Shown one piece after another: positions 41,542 through 52,649 of a stretch of DNA of 64,000 bases (its first letter is position 1; each line of letters starts with the position of its first letter). The stretch lies in contig FMBT01000361.1 of assembly GCA_900095095.1 (NCBI GenBank), positions 1 to 64,000 on the forward strand, in the 5' to 3' direction. A program made the position numbers and the translations under genes. Under the pieces are notes generated by a model, which was not told the origin of the DNA, did no database searches, and saw nothing but the letters and a program-made list of their open reading frames with translations. The stretch is from Fragilariopsis cylindrus CCMP1102 (Eukaryota > Bacillariophyta > Bacillariophyceae > Bacillariales > Bacillariaceae).

Positions 41542-42765
41542 ATGAATCCTCAGAAAAAAATGAACGAATCGACTTCTTTGTTACTGAACGGTGGATACGA
41601 GCAGAAACAACGAACCGATTCTGTTTCGTCGTCATTTTCATTGTCGTTTTTGAGGAAGACGACGATTGCTACTATTTTTGCTGTCGTATCAGTTTTTGTT
41701 ATATTGACAAAGACAAATCAATTACGTGTACAAGAAGACCCGATTGCGGTAGCTTCAATGTTAGGGTGGAAAGATGATGTTCATTATGACTGGGAGGAGT
41801 TCCAACATAAATATGTAATAATCGAAGATGACAACACATACAGTGACGAAGGAATATTATACCTTAATGAATCCCGTGCTTTTCGATTGCTAGGTGATAA
41901 TGATGATTTTTATTATTATCAACAGGGCTGGGAGGCTCAAATGAATCAGGTAAGTTTCGAAATTGATTATTAACGAGTTTTCAAATATCTGAAATTGTTT
42001 CATATCGCACTTGCTAACTCACTTATTCACTTATTCACTCTTATATTTCTTTTTCCCCATACTGCTACAATTTTATAGGCATATTGTTCTGTTGCAACTA
42101 TGGCTGCTGTTTTGAATAGTTTACGTGGTGATGATACATCATTCAAATTACCCATGGATCCAATATACGACCCATTTTATTGGGCGACACAACATACAAT
42201 CGTCGATGCAAAACATAATGATTGTGTCTTCAACGCACTCGGTGGAAAGTATAGTGCCGAATCTGTGAAACATATCGGATTAGGAATTGGTATGGTCCCA
42301 GATATTATGAATTGTTATCTAAACTCGAATGGATATGTTGCAATCCCGTACCCAGCAAATTCAACGACGGAAGTTGAAGCAAATGATCTCAAACATATTA
42401 TTGTTGATGCATTATCAGATGGAAGATCAAGAGTAGTATTAAATTATGATCGCGGTGGGATCGGACAGGGTGGTCTTGGACATGGGCATTGGAGTCCACT
42501 TGGTGGTTACAATAAAGAAACTGATTCATTCCTGATTATGGATGTTGCAAAATATAAACATCCACCGGCATGGGTGAAATGGATGAATTTATTTGATGGT
42601 GTTTCGACAAAAGATACATGTACAAAACTCCTTTCCTTAGACACGCCAATCGATTGGAACAACATGGACTTTACCACAATTTTATCTATTATTAGTCCAT
42701 TATGTATTCCTGGATATAGAGGATTTGTTGTAGTCAAACCAAAAAATATGTACGACGACGAATAA
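41542..42765 (+). CDS. Phytochelatin synthase-family protein, membrane-anchored
   Basis: Two exons, 41542..41949 and 42079..42765, phase 0, giving 364 residues. Phytochelatin synthase is a papain-like gamma-glutamylcysteine dipeptidyl transpeptidase that builds (gamma-Glu-Cys)n-Gly peptides from glutathione when heavy metals bind. The catalytic triad is visible: Cys139 in NQAYCSVATMAAVLNSL, His273 in GHGHWSPLGGYN and Asp291 in FLIMDVAKYKHPPAW. The His-to-Asp distance of 18 equals that of Arabidopsis PCS1 (162 to 180). The Cys-to-His spacing is 28 longer, with an insertion near residues 157-190. Residues about 42-58 form one hydrophobic segment, so the enzyme is probably a type II membrane protein facing a lumen. 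The Cys-rich C-terminal domain of plant enzymes is missing, as in short bacterial-type homologues that may act mainly as glutathione peptidases. Confidence 0.9.
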
Positions 42766-42939
42766 GAATAAAATAATGACTCAAATAATCATAATTTATA
42801 CCAAAAATAGAATATGTGATCAAGGAAAACGATAATAACTACCAATTAGTACTATTCAATATAAACATCTATAAGTTTAATATAGTATTCTTTGACAAAA
42901 ATAAATACACCATCTACTGCTTGTTTTTGTTTCTATCTA

Positions 42940-45071
42940 TTATGCTCCGTATAGAAGTACCTGACCAAGATTTGTTTCAGTTGCTGTAGGGTCACCAACA
43001 CCAATTGTACTACCTCTTTCGTCCATCATTACGGCTGCACCATAACTACTCGTCGAATCGTACGCCGAGAAAGGTGTAACTAACAACCAAGTATCGGTGT
43101 CGGTCGAGTAATCGTAGAGGAAAGCCTTATTCAGAGAAGCGTCTCCAATTAATATCCTCGAACCGTCTCTTGCCAATGCAACCGAAGACCCTCCGGGAAG
43201 AAAATTGTCGTCGTCATTGCTATTCCCAAGGGGAGTCCATACATTATTCTTACTATTCCAATTATAAACTTGACTTCTGCCGGGTGTGCTACAAGCTACT
43301 GCAAATCGAAGACCGTCATCGGAGAGAGCTATCGAAACAGGACCGAATGGGACAGATAAATGAGTCCCCATAAGGGACCAATTTCTTGTTCCTTCATCAT
43401 CATTCAATTCGAAATTCTGAACGACAACCTGAAAAGGTGATGCGACAGCCCATTCTTCGACGCTTAATACTTTCCCATCTCCCGATAAAGCAAGTGACAT
43501 CGAAAGAATGGTACCCTCTCTTGCAGTAATTGTACGAGTACGAGCATAAAACTGAAGCGGGTCATCACCCAAAGGAATCCACGTCAGTGATTTTACGTCA
43601 TATGTGTAAATATCCACAGAAATTACATCGCCAGCATCGTTCACGTATCCAGCGGCTAAGGTGGACGAATCAGATGAAAGTGCCATCGCAGTGTATGAAA
43701 CAGTAGGAGAATTCCATTGTAATGGTTGGCCGAATTCAATCCACGCCCCATCTGTCAACTTATACACTTCAACTTGTGTCGTCGAGGATATTGCAACCAC
43801 CGGAGATTTATCATCTGGCGTCGTTGCGGTATCGATATCGGCACCGAACGATAAAGACATGTTAGAAACGGGCAGAGTGAGAATGGGAAACCAATCCCCG
43901 GGTGATCCTTTCCTTTGCTGGAAAGCTTGGACTGGACTCGTCAATGAGTTACTCAACACTGTCATAAAAGTTCCGTCTGCGCTCATGGAGATGACCGAAC
44001 CAAATCGATCTCCATCTCCTTGGCCAAGAAATATGGCGGTCCTGTCAAAATCAACCACCAAACCCTCTGATGGTCCTGATGTCGCCGCCGCCATCGCCAT
44101 CGACGGTTCGAGTGTCGTAGTTGTAATTGTGTCCTTGGTGGGAGAAAACGTAGGTGATGAAGAGAGCGCAGTGGGCGCGATCGGAGGAAGTGTAGGCGAG
44201 ATGGATGGTGATTGAATCGGTAGCGGTGGTTGGATCGGTAAGCCGTTATTGTTATTGTTATTGTTGTTGTTGTTCGAATCATTGCCGTTGCTATTCTTTA
44301 CGTATAAAGATACACTCGTTGCAATGATAATGATCAATATCAACACAATTAATATACACCAACAGAGGTACTTTCTATAGGGAGTCTTCTTCGATGGTGG
44401 AGTTGTTGGCGGGGTCGATTTTACGACCGTATACGGTAGCATTGATATTCTTCCAGCAGTCGGAAGAAGAGCAGCTCGATCTTCCTTTGACAGCATTCCT
44501 CCCCCCACCGAGATATCGTCACTGGCAACACTTTCGCCATCAGCATTTTTCTTTCTTTTACCGGTCGAGTATGGTAGTAGCATTATTCCTCGAGTAGTCA
44601 ATGGTGCCATTGGCATCGATGCTAACTGCTGTCCTTCCTCGGGATCGATATCATCATCATCATCATCATCATCATCGTCGTCGTCGTCGTCATGGAGGAT
44701 AGTACAAGATCGAGATTGAGATGGCGATACTGCACCTGCCACCGCCGCTCCTACGATAGCGGCGGCAACGCTGTCTTTCACTTCCTCCTTCTCCTCCTTT
44801 TTCGTGCTGTTGACTGCGGTTGCCTCGATATCAATATCAGAGTCATCATCATATTTTCTTCTTCCTTGTTGTGATGCGGATAAAGCTCGTCCGGTTTCGA
44901 GCCTAATATCAAGAGAGGCAGCGGTAGAAAATAAATCATCTAATGGAATGTCATCGTCCGAATCACTCATAGTGTGCATCAAGACTGCTTCTTCGTCGTC
45001 TTCGTCATCGTCGATAATGTTGTTGGAAGCAGATTCGGCAGCAGCTCCAAAGCTATCACGAGTTTTGACAG

Positions 45072-45108
<37 letters not shown>

Positions 45109-45519
45109 GTCGCCGCTATCCTCATTGTTATTGTTATTGCTATTGCTATTGCTATTGTCACTGAAGCTGCGAACGACATCGTCGGCTTCTTGTATTGCAT
45201 CGTCATTGTCTTCCACCTCATTACTGTAACTACTATTACTATCATCTACGTCGTTGCCAGTAGGGATATTGTCATCGTCTTCTATTGTTAATGGTGGAGA
45301 AAGGTCGTCGTCGGTTGTTTGTTGTGTCTTTATTTGTTTAGATGGAGGCAATGGTAACGACGAGGTCGACCGCTGCGAGGGTGATCTCGAAGATACACTA
45401 TCTTTTATGGCTGCGGCCGCATCTTCCTGGGCTTTGCCAGTCATCTGATGAAGTGATGTCTCAAACATGGAAACTCTATTTGAAACTGAATCGGATGATA
45501 TCATTTCTGGGGTAGACAT
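42940..45519 (-). CDS. Single-pass protein: acidic cytosolic half, beta-propeller-like ectodomain
   Basis: A single-exon protein of 859 residues. Residues 1-385 are hydrophilic and highly acidic, with several Asp runs (up to 12) and Ser/Asn runs. One membrane segment (about 386-407, WCILIVLILIIIIATSVSLYV) follows a short basic KKTPYRKYL, so the N-half should be cytosolic. After an Asn run and a Pro/Ser/Thr-rich stalk, about 360 residues form repeated units of the type [FY]G-x-[SA]-[VI]-x-[ML]-S-x-DG, for example DRFGSVISMSADGT, VSIALSDDGLRFAVA and SSYGAAVMMDERGST. This spacing of 45-60 residues suggests a FG-GAP or WD-like beta-propeller. I know similar stalked propeller proteins from diatom genomes, of unknown function. 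Cell-surface binding is inferred. Confidence 0.75.
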
Positions 45520-46009
45520 TTCAAAATCTTAATCTACTTCTCACTTCTAAACTTGCTCAACCTTTAATGTGGCCCTACAGAATAAGATGGCTCTATTGTC
45601 CGTATTAACTTTATATAGTGTCTATTGTTTCCTTCTCTATTCTATTCTAGACTTGCTCGCAATTGGATGTGGTGTTTCAGGAACAGACGGCGTATATACG
45701 TTAGCTAGTTCTGACTACAAATAACATTTGATGCTGTAACATACATACTGTAGGAGGTACAGCAGTAGGATGTCAATAAGTCGACAAGTCGACAAAAAGG
45801 AGAAGTGATCACTCGGATCTTTGTCTTGTTTTGGCCATCGATTTCACGGAAGAAGTGTGACTGCCCGTACACGAGGACTGTTCGACTAAAATACGAATTG
45901 AATCGAACTAGTCGTAGTCTGCATTACTGAATGAATCGAATGAATCGAATGAATCGAATCGAATCAATCAATCGATAATTACGCCCGTTGTGAGTGAGGA
46001 GTATGAGTT
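45520..46009. promoter_or_regulatory. Divergent intergenic region with GAATGAATC repeat
   Basis: A 490-bp gap between the diverging propeller and TatD genes. A 9-10-bp repeat, GAATCGAATGAATCGAATGA, spans about 45929-45974. Nothing else was recognised. Confidence 0.4.
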
Positions 46010-46399
46010 ATGATTATTGGTTATTATGAAATGACGACGATGACGAACGTTGACGACAAAAAAAGCCTTGGTAGCCCTAAGAAGCAAGAGCAACAGGGAT
46101 GCCCTTGTTGTTCCTTTGATTTATTCCTACCCGATTCCGAAAAAAATGATCCTACCATAGAACAACAACGACGACTAGCAGAAAAAGAAGAGAACAAAAA
46201 CGACGACGACGATGATGATGATGACGACGATAACAACGATAATAATCTTCCCGGTATAATCGAAGCAGCTACTCAGCTGATGTCATATTCCACTGATACT
46301 GATATCGGTATCGTTATTGTAGACACTCACGGACATGCTCAGCTCGATCGAGACCGTGATGAAACATATCATCTATCATCGGTACTGAAACAAAATCAT

Positions 46400-46431
<32 letters not shown>

Positions 46432-47530
46432 GCCCAGGAATAAAATTCTAGTCAAGTCATTAGCATGTTCCGTCGAACCAGACGATTTTGACATAACATT
46501 AAAATACGCCGCTACGTCTGATTTTATCCTACCGGCACTGGGAGTACATCCATGGTATATTCCTAATCTTACATCCTATGACAATAATGATACTGATACT
46601 GACAATGATATTGATACTGATGGCTCATTCGATGTTGATATTGATATTGATATTGATTGGTTACTGCCACTAGAAGAATTATTAATGAAACATCCAAAAT
46701 GTTTAGTAGGTGAAATTGGATTATGTAAAATTGCAAAATGGGTACGGAAACATCCGAAGGGGAAATCATTTGCTATGTCAATTCAAAAACGGATATTTAA
46801 AAAACAATTACTACTGGCTGCAAAATTACGCCGTCCAGTTTCAGTCCATTGTGTGAATTGTCATGGGATATTTGTGGAGACAATAAAGGAAATTATTAAC
46901 AACAACAACAAAGACGACGGAAACAACAATAAGAGTCAAGACAACAATAGTCGACTTCGTCGTTTACTGCCACCTGTTATTGGTATGCATAGCTTTACAG
47001 GAACCGCACATCACGTGAAAGAATTATTAGAGTTAGAACGTCAGATTGTTTCTCCTTTTTCTTCCTCAAAAGTATCAAGAAAAAGGAGCAAAACAAGAAT
47101 AAAGAAAAGTTTAGAACAACAGCAACAACAGGGCGCCCCCAATGGTACTAATAGTGATGAAGAAAAAGAAGACCCATCCTCATCGCAGTCGTCACACAAT
47201 AAACCTATATTTTATTTTGGATTTTCACATTCAGTAAATTATGCTATGTGCACATCAGAAAAATCAAGAAAAAAAGGAAAAAAAGCAGTACAAGCTGTTC
47301 CATTTAATCGATTATTAGTTGAATCAGATGTACATTCTCCTGAGGATGTTGCCGGTGGTACAATCGGTGCAATTTCATACATAACATGGGCATTATTAGC
47401 ATCATCTGGGGATAATAATCGCAATAGCAGTAATAATAATGATAATAATGATGGTAGCAAATTTACGGTGAAAGATATTGCTTCCATTACATCGAAGAAT
47501 GGGTTAACATTCTTAAATTCGTTGGATTGA
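46010..47530 (+). CDS. TatD-family metal-dependent hydrolase
   Basis: A single-exon protein of 506 residues. TatD enzymes are two-metal TIM-barrel deoxyribonucleases, often 3'-5' exonucleases. Metal ligands are in order: HxH in VDTHGHAQLD, Glu in LVGEIGLCKIAKW, His in VSVHCVNCHG, His in GMHSFTG and Asp in LLVESDVHSPED. The ILPALGVHPWYI strand (family: GxHPH) is also present. It is much longer than usual (about 260-300) because of a low-complexity N-terminus with Asp and Gln runs, a Thr/Asp/Ile repeat near 190-220, and insertions near 300 and 350-395. C-terminal Asn-rich and Ile-rich segments still fit the barrel. Another in-frame Met (residue 7) is possible. No targeting signal is obvious. 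Confidence 0.88.
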
Positions 47531-47641
47531 AATTTGAATTATTACGTAATTTGAATAGTAATATAATACTAATAATAATAATGATAATACTGAAGAAGTA
47601 GTTGTGATAATGGTTCTGTTACTGTATATACTTACAAATTT

Positions 47642-48871
47642 TTAGTAACGCTTTTTTTTCTTTGCGCTATTGGTATTGGTATTGGTATTGGCAGCAGCCC
47701 CAGCCCTATTGACATTGTATGCACCAGCAACCCTTTTTTGTGCTGCTACTTGCCGTAATCGTTTCCGTGCTTTTGGATTTGGTCGTTTTTTAGTTGTATC
47801 AAATTCACCTTTAAAATCTCTTGGTATATCCTTAGAAATTTTTGCATATCGTAATTTAGATTTGTTATGTTTAGAACGTATCTGACCACTCATACCAAAT
47901 GTTTCCTCTAACCACATATCTGATGCTGATGAAGTTGATTTTGATGATGGTGTATGACAGTACCAAAAAGAAGGAAATGGTGCTGTCGTTTCTTTGCCTT
48001 TTGCTAATGCTTTACTTCCTCGTCGTTGATTCACCCAGTCAGGTGGAACATATGCATACCGGATTTCAGGTATTAAGAAATAAAGGAATGCATTATTACT
48101 ATTATTGTTATTACTATTACAACAACGACCGATCGTTCGTTCATAATAATCTTTGGTATAAACGAAATGTGGTAATAACAAAAAACATGGTTTGTTTTTG
48201 TTTTTGTTTGTTTTGTTGTTTTCTGTTGAAGTGGATGCAGATGCAGATGCAGATGATGAGGACATTGATACAACATATTCCAATATTTTTTCAATATGAT
48301 CTGCTGAATATGGTGGATTCGTTATAAGGACATCATATTCAGGTATTGAATTTGTTGATATGTCTTTATAAAAATCACGATTATTATTAATAACATTTGT
48401 ATATCCCATTGATGATAATTTATCTTTCACTCCACCATCACAATAATATGGATCATATATGATTAATTCTGATCGTTGTTTTTTCTTTTTACCCCCATTA
48501 CCAAATAATAAACGATCTAAAACAACTTCCAAATCTTGATATGCATTAAGAGGGGTTTCACAATGATCAGAATCATCAACAATAAAAGGATGATCTACAA
48601 CATCCATACTAGTACCGGCATTCATAGCAGGTCGTTGAGATAAAGATGATGATGATGTCGTCACTTCTTTCTTGTTGATCTTATTTCCATCACCATCATT
48701 TTTGTTATTGTTATTGTTATTGTTATTGTTGTTGTTGTTATTGTTATTGTTATTGTTATTGTTATTGTCGTCGTCTTTCGTAATATTCTTAACCTTATTA
48801 CTCTTCTCCTTTTCTTCCGACTTCCACTTCTTCTTCTTGTCCTTTTTTTTCTTCGCTTTTCCAGGATCCAT
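47642..48871 (-). CDS. NPPY-motif (N6-adenine type) methyltransferase-like protein
   Basis: A single-exon protein of 409 residues. The N-terminus is very basic (KKKKDKKKKWK), followed by an uninterrupted run of about 21 Asn. The catalytic half has RSELIIYDPYYCDGGVKDKL in the SAM motif I position, YTNVINNNRDFYKDI, then EYDVLITNPPYSADHIEKIL. NPPY is the motif IV of amino-methyltransferases acting on adenine or glutamine. Next come KPCFLLLPHFVYTKDYYE and EIRYAYVPPDWVN. The C-terminus is rich in basic residues and a Thr/Asn repeat. I recognise this arrangement from uncharacterised protist and algal proteins, not from a named enzyme. It could methylate rRNA, snRNA or protein; the basic ends favour a nucleic acid. 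It is convergent with the TatD gene, 111 bp apart. Confidence 0.75.
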   Translation of the reverse strand: MDPGKAKKKKDKKKKWKSEEKEKSNKVKNITKDDDNNNNNNNNNNNNNNNNNNNNNKNDGDGNKINKKEVTTSSSSLSQRPAMNAGTSMDVVDHPFIVDDSDHCETPLNAYQDLEVVLDRLLFGNGGKKKKQRSELIIYDPYYCDGGVKDKLSSMGYTNVINNNRDFYKDISTNSIPEYDVLITNPPYSADHIEKILEYVVSMSSSSASASASTSTENNKTNKNKNKPCFLLLPHFVYTKDYYERTIGRCCNSNNNNSNNAFLYFLIPEIRYAYVPPDWVNQRRGSKALAKGKETTAPFPSFWYCHTPSSKSTSSASDMWLEETFGMSGQIRSKHNKSKLRYAKISKDIPRDFKGEFDTTKKRPNPKARKRLRQVAAQKRVAGAYNVNRAGAAANTNTNTNSAKKKKRY

Positions 48872-49387
48872 AATTCTGTTGTTTCACCCCTGTGGCTTTA
48901 GTCTTTAGTCAGCAGGACCAGGAGCAGTAGCAGGGTGGCGAATTGTCTTGTGAAGTGTATTATCTTCAATCTATTAACAATACTATTTGAATATATTATG
49001 TTGTTGGAAGATTTGTTTTTTAAAAATAAAATTGTTCCGAAAAACGGTCTGGCCTTTACCCTTGCTGAAAGGGACTAACTTATCATTATTACACTTATGT
49101 TATGAATTATCAGCAACTGTGCCAGCAACGTCTGCAATAACAAAAACGTTAACAACAACAACAACTCATTATTGGACAGAACAATTAAAAGATATACATA
49201 TATCACGATATTCAAATGAAGTTATCAAAATGATGTCAATCTATTAAGAACATTATTAAAGCATACACGGGTAGTACTTAGAACAAAAGATGGATGATTT
49301 AATGCTAATAATAATTATGGCATTTCTTCTTTCATATAAAAAAAGTCTATTAAAACGCCCAACAAAGTTAGTGTATACATCCATTAT
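48872..49387. other. Intergenic between two minus-strand genes
   Basis: A 516-bp AT-rich spacer. An 86-residue plus-strand frame at 48987 shows no family features and is not called. Confidence 0.4.
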
Positions 49388-50931
49388 TTAATTTTTTACA
49401 AAGATCATTATTGATGCACCAACAGCATGAAGTTCCTCATAATCATATTCTGTAGATGATATGATATCTTGACTAGAACTTTTATCATTACTGCTATTAC
49501 TACTACTATTATTTCCATTGATTCTACCGCTGTTGCTGTCGCTGTATATATTCATCAAAGTATTCGGTCGAATAGCATGATCATTTTCATTGATTAGTAG
49601 ATTAAAATCGGCATTGCTGTTACCGATCGGTGTAAAGTTATACTTCCTTGCTGCTTTTAATATACATTTTTCTAATTCCTGTCTAATTTGATTCGGTTCA
49701 CATTCAATAGCTGCTCTTGGTACGTGTGATAAAACAAAATATCCGCCTTCATCATTATCTCTTTTTTTGTATCTACCTTCTATTGATCCCTGGTCGTCAT
49801 CGTCATCGTCATAATTATCTTCTCTACTACTACATTTACCATCATGATGATCATTGTTATTATTATCTTTTAACAAATAATATGCTGTGTCAAAAAGAAT
49901 ATTTATTGCGGAAAGGTCATAAATGACATCGGTGGCAATAATAGTGTCTTGTGATCCACGCAATAGTTCCCCTTCTTTTTGATGTTGCATCCTCGATCCT
50001 CCCCAATCCAATCGACAAACAGTATAATAATCGTTATCATTATTGTTATAATCATTGCTATCATCAGTGTTGTTATTGATGCTTTTATCACTATTAGTAG
50101 TAGTAGTAGTGGTACTGTTCTTTTTTCCAAGATTTATTTCGCAATTGATTTTACATAATGATAATACGTTCATATCATTATCTGTAAATGTCATTTTAGT
50201 AGGTCGAATATCTTGATTTTTATTACTACTGTTATTATTATTAATATTATTATTATTCATTCCAACTAATCCGATCGATATTAGTGAGGCACCTGTGCCA
50301 GTACCTAACTCTAATATTGTCTTCGGTCAAACAATTTCTTTCGTAAATTAATAATTGTTTTTGTGTTTCCTCCGTCATCATCGTCGGCGACGACGATGAT
50401 GATGACGACGACGGATTCTGTGACAGTGAACTACTACTAGTACAGTATTGTTGTAATGGCCGAACCATACATTCAATGAATAATAATGAACCCATCCAAA
50501 TACGATTACCTGTTTCATCACATTTACCTGTCGATAAATTGATCATATCTATTGGTGTAAGTGAATCCATGCAACGTAGTTTCATGGTAATAAGCGGTTG
50601 TGTTGTTGCTGTTGTTGCTGTTGTGAATAATGCGTATCAGTATCAGTAGATGTAGATGATAAGGGAAATGAAATCGTATCATAATACGAAAAACGTGGTG
50701 GCTGCTGCTGCTGCTTCTGCGTAAGAACATCAACATCGTCATCAGTAGTTTGGTTCTTTTTTTCTTCTCCTCCTTAATTGTTGGCGATGATGGCCATAGA
50801 TGATGAGACCAATCTTCTTCTATTATCGTATCATTTTCTTCTTCATTATCATCTTTCTTTTCGTTTGCACTCTGTTGCTCACATTCGCTGTTGATGATGT
50901 TCATATCTACTACTCTTGACGCACATAACAT
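49388..50931 (-). pseudogene. METTL22-like lysine methyltransferase, multiply frameshifted
   Basis: Reading down the minus strand, pieces of one seven-beta-strand methyltransferase lie in different frames. A Gln-rich N-terminal part ends RFSYYDTISFPL. Then come LRCMDSLTPIDMINLSTG, NRIWMGSLLFIECMVRPLQ, the SAM motif TILELGTGTGASLISIGLVG, and FTDNDMNVLSLCKINCEINLG. After an Asn/Thr-rich insertion follow CRLDWGG and IIATDVIYDLSAINILFDTA, then FVLSHVPRAAIE. This is the order of METTL21/22-type protein lysine methyltransferases, METTL22 being the closest by the LTPIDMINL and IWMG segments. Frame changes lie near 50756-50764 (an A-rich run), 50586-50630 (CAA/CAG repeats) and 50320-50330. The last frame, 49388..50260, is open to its stop. 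No GT-AG intron explains the shifts. It is either decayed or affected by assembly indels. Confidence 0.7.
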
Positions 50932-51187
50932 ACATACATCTATTTCTTTCTTTCTTTATTATTTACAGTATATCATTGTGTACGTTCTGGAGAGATAAGT
51001 TGAAATTGGAGATTGTATCGAAGCCGATAAAGAAGCTAAGCAGTACCCGTACTAAAAGATCTACTACAGTACTTCGAGTAGTAGACTTCTTCACAGCGAT
51101 TGACGCGCACACCATCAAAAACATTTACAGCACATCCTACTCATTCACATAAAAATAATATTATTTACATCATCATCAACAATCATC
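50932..51187. promoter_or_regulatory. Divergent intergenic region upstream of clpP
   Basis: A 256-bp gap between the diverging METTL22-like gene and the plastid ClpP gene. CATCATCATCAACAATCATC lies just before the ATG. No named motif is present. Confidence 0.35.
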
Positions 51188-52386
51188 ATGAGACTATCTA
51201 TTACCGCTGCTACGTTTCTTTTCTGTTCTTGTGCTCAAGGATTTGCACCATCATTATCTTCGTCAAGACAAAGTAATGCGGTAGTCCAAAACGCTGTTAT
51301 TAGTTCACAATGGACTATGGATGAACCAGTTCCGGAGGTGAGTTTTATGTTTTTGTTTTTTTCGATCATTCCACGTGTCACGACAAAAAAGATTCGAATC
51401 GGCAAAACAACAACGACGACAATAACAATTTAATTCGAACATCACAGAACAAAGAAAATAAACTATCTTAACGAGATAGATTGATTCGTTCTATGATTAA
51501 GTCAAATGGATTGAAATTTAATAGTAAAATAAATAAAATTCTGACTCAATTCTCCTCTCTTCTATTAACTATCACTAACATCGCTCTAATTTGAATTTAT
51601 TGCTACTTACTTTTCCAATATTTTTACAATGAATGGGATGTTTTGTTTTGTTTTCTTCGTGGAAACGAATATAATGGATTCTGTTTCATTTTAACTGTTA
51701 ATTAATCTATCAATTAATTTCTAAAATATACGCAGGTCGATCCAAGACGTAAAAATCCTGATGAACAACCACCATCGGCACCTGTTCGTATGCCTGTTAT
51801 TGATACCGATAGTGGACAGATGGATGTCCTATCTCGTTTATTAAAGGATCGGATTTTACTTTTAGGACAAGGTGTTGATGATGAGGTTGCAAATGTGTTA
51901 GTTGCACAATTATTGTATCTAGCAAATGAAGATCCTGAAAAGGATATTACGTTGTACATTAATTCACCAGGTGGATCAGTTTCGGCTGGTATGGCAATTT
52001 ATGACACCATGCAATACATTCCGTGTGATGTTAGTACAGTTTGTTTTGGTATGGCAGCATCGATGGGGGCATTCCTTTTAGGTGCAGGAGCAAAGGGGAA
52101 ACGTCGTGCCCTACCCAATTCACGTATTATGATCCATCAACCATTGGGTGGTGCACAAGGACAGGCTGCCGATATTGAAATCCAAGCAAAGGAAATTCTA
52201 TTTATCAGAGAAGTTCTAAACACGTACATTGCTGAATATTGTGACCAACCCAAAGATAAAATTGAAGAAGATTGTGATCGTGATTTCTTCATGACACCCG
52301 AAGAGGCAGTCGAATATGGTATCATCGATGAAGTCGTTAAAACTAAAACGTCTCATATTACCAAACCGGACATGCCTACATTGTAA
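51188..52386 (+). CDS. clpP: Plastid ClpP protease subunit, nuclear-encoded
   Basis: Two exons, 51188..51337 and 51736..52386, phase 0 across a 398-bp intron, giving 266 residues. ClpP forms the tetradecameric serine protease chamber that works with Clp/Hsp100 unfoldases. The first exon encodes a signal peptide ending CAQG, then [11 protein letters not shown], the classic diatom plastid presequence with Phe after the cut. The mature part has [38 protein letters not shown], Ser159 in [10 protein letters not shown], His184 in [11 protein letters not shown] and Asp233 in [15 protein letters not shown], a complete catalytic triad. The intron separates the presequence from the mature domain, as often seen in transferred plastid genes. 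Unlike both neighbours, its frame is intact throughout. Confidence 0.95.
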
Positions 52387-52419
52387 TAATATGTTTGTAT
52401 AATTACAGTAGTTACACAA

Positions 52420-52452
52420 TAATCAAATCAAATCAAATCAAATCAAATCAAT
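52420..52452. repeat. AATCA pentanucleotide repeat
   Basis: Six tandem AATCA units start about 34 bp after the ClpP stop codon, then pass into an AATAAATAAA tract that may include the polyadenylation signal. Confidence 0.85.
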
Positions 52453-52649
52453 AAATAAAACTTTAACTGAAATGGTAGTATCATGAGTATTATTTTATGA
52501 AACGACCAAATTATTAGCAAAATAAATCCTTCGCATTTTTATATGTAACATTAAATAAATTATTAAGGACAATGACAATGACAAACAGGAAAAGGAACTT
52601 TTCTCGTAATAGTTAGATTAAATTTTAAAGTAATAAGGCGAAAGTTTTA

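Noticed and set aside
44804-45291. Plus-strand Ser- and Ile-rich frames opposite the propeller gene
   Set aside because: They are antisense readings of the GAT/TCA repeats in the real minus-strand coding sequence.
48987-49247. 86-codon plus-strand frame in an intergenic gap
   Set aside because: Begins in AT-rich DNA and has no recognisable domain; size is expected by chance.
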